A stretch of 5,845 bases of DNA from an uncultured Porphyromonadaceae bacterium (lineage in GTDB: Bacteria; Bacteroidota; Bacteroidia; Bacteroidales; Muribaculaceae), in NCBI GenBank assembly GCA_947176355.1, contig CAMWQY010000176.1, positions 1-5,845 of the forward strand, read 5' to 3'. Position numbers and translations under genes: made by a program. Shown here piece by piece: positions 5,630-5,845 of the stretch. Position 1 is the first letter of the stretch, and the number at the start of each line of letters is the position of its first letter. A model generated the notes under the pieces. It was not told the DNA's origin and searched no databases. It was given only the letters and a program-made list of their open reading frames with translations.

Positions 5630-5664
5630 GTTGATAGTTGATCGTTAATCGTTCATCGTTAGTA
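5630..5664 (+). repeat. 7-bp tandem repeat overlapping the sirtuin stop codon
   Basis: Five consecutive units: GTTGATA GTTGATC GTTAATC GTTCATC GTTAGTA, the last one decayed. The tract encodes, on the minus strand, the sirtuin's final residues (TMND) and its TAA stop and continues downstream. It shares the loose consensus of tracts at 59-79 and 2588-2615. Confidence 0.75.
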
Positions 5665-5845
5665 ATCGGGCGAGGGTCCGGACGCCTTTGGTGGCGGGCT
5701 CTGGTATTACTGTCAGGTTGGGGATGGCGGGCGTCGAGGCAGGGTTCGGGTCGATGTAGTAGATAGGAACTCCGGGACGGACGCTGTAGATCAGGCCTGC
5801 TGCGGGATATACTGCGAGGCTCGTGCCAATGACGCAGAAAATATC
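5645..5845 (-). CDS. cobB: Sir2-family NAD-dependent protein deacylase, C-terminal part
   Basis: The 3' end of a sirtuin gene; the 66 C-terminal codons lie in the window and the rest, including the catalytic histidine and zinc-binding region, lies beyond position 5845. The visible piece begins DIFCVIGTSLAVYPAAGL: the GTS followed by VxPA is the conserved NAD-ribose-binding motif of Sir2 proteins. It is followed by the strand PGVPIYYIDPNP, matching the family's next beta strand and asparagine, and by a closing helix (GVRTLARLL). Sirtuins remove acyl groups from lysines using NAD. The bacterial symbol cobB is generic here, because subclass and acyl specificity depend on the missing part. The stop codon and last four residues fall within a 7-bp tandem repeat, so the extreme C-terminus (TMND) is probably a repeat-derived tail. 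It runs in the same direction as the oxidoreductase operon downstream but is separated from it by 226 bp with an independent promoter. Confidence 0.9.
   Translation of the reverse strand, partial: DIFCVIGTSLAVYPAAGLIYSVRPGVPIYYIDPNPASTPAIPNLTVIPEPATKGVRTLARLLTMND

Larger units (their letters stand above)
5419..5644. other. 226-bp non-coding region upstream of the oxidoreductase operon
   Basis: This lies between the sirtuin stop and the ferredoxin start, both on the minus strand. It holds the operon promoter candidate, the palindrome 5471-5504, a smaller inverted repeat (TGTTAAA 5525-5531, TTTAACA 5537-5543) and most of a heptamer repeat tract. It is very AT-rich up to about 5580. No RNA gene or small reading frame is supported. 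A T6 stretch on the minus strand (5586-5581) lacks a good stem, so no terminator for the sirtuin is called. Confidence 0.6.

Overview
The window looks like a chromosomal segment from an anaerobic member of the Bacteroidota, most likely order Bacteroidales (a Muribaculaceae- or Bacteroides-like gut bacterium; the family is inference). Three things point there: promoter boxes fit the Bacteroidota pattern TTTG / TAnnTTTG, no gene has a recognisable Shine-Dalgarno sequence, and a four-gene ferredoxin-dependent 2-oxoacid oxidoreductase operon of anaerobic type is present. No mobile element, CRISPR array, tRNA or rRNA was seen.

Layout. Positions 1-97 are non-coding and carry a short 7-bp tandem repeat. 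A minus-strand gene (98-1264) encodes a two-domain protein: an N-terminal cytidylyltransferase-like domain fused to a compact, divergent C-terminal GHMP sugar-kinase-like domain. It is divergent from a plus-strand gene (1424-2602) for a DAACS-family amino acid/dicarboxylate:cation symporter; the 159-bp gap between them holds a promoter for each direction. After the transporter comes a convergent intergenic stretch with heptamer repeats and a strong hairpin terminator. It is followed by a minus-strand operon (5418 down to 2717) in the order ferredoxin subunit, alpha, beta, gamma. A 226-bp non-coding stretch upstream of the ferredoxin gene carries a promoter overlapped by a large near-perfect palindrome. 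The window ends inside the 3' end of a minus-strand Sir2-family deacylase gene.

How the genes work together. The four oxidoreductase genes clearly form one enzyme: alpha and beta carry the pyrimidine and TPP-binding parts, gamma the catalytic gamma domain, and the small protein the two [4Fe-4S] clusters. It oxidises (or reductively makes) a 2-oxoacid with CoA and ferredoxin; whether the substrate is 2-oxoglutarate or branched-chain 2-oxoacids cannot be settled from sequence alone. The fusion protein, the transporter and the sirtuin have no evident pathway link to the operon.

I found no clearly new multi-gene system. The items most worth a second look are the nucleotidyltransferase-GHMP kinase fusion with its shortened kinase domain, the related heptamer repeats at three gene ends (two overlapping stop codons), the palindrome over the operon promoter, and the altered substrate/ion-site residues of the transporter.
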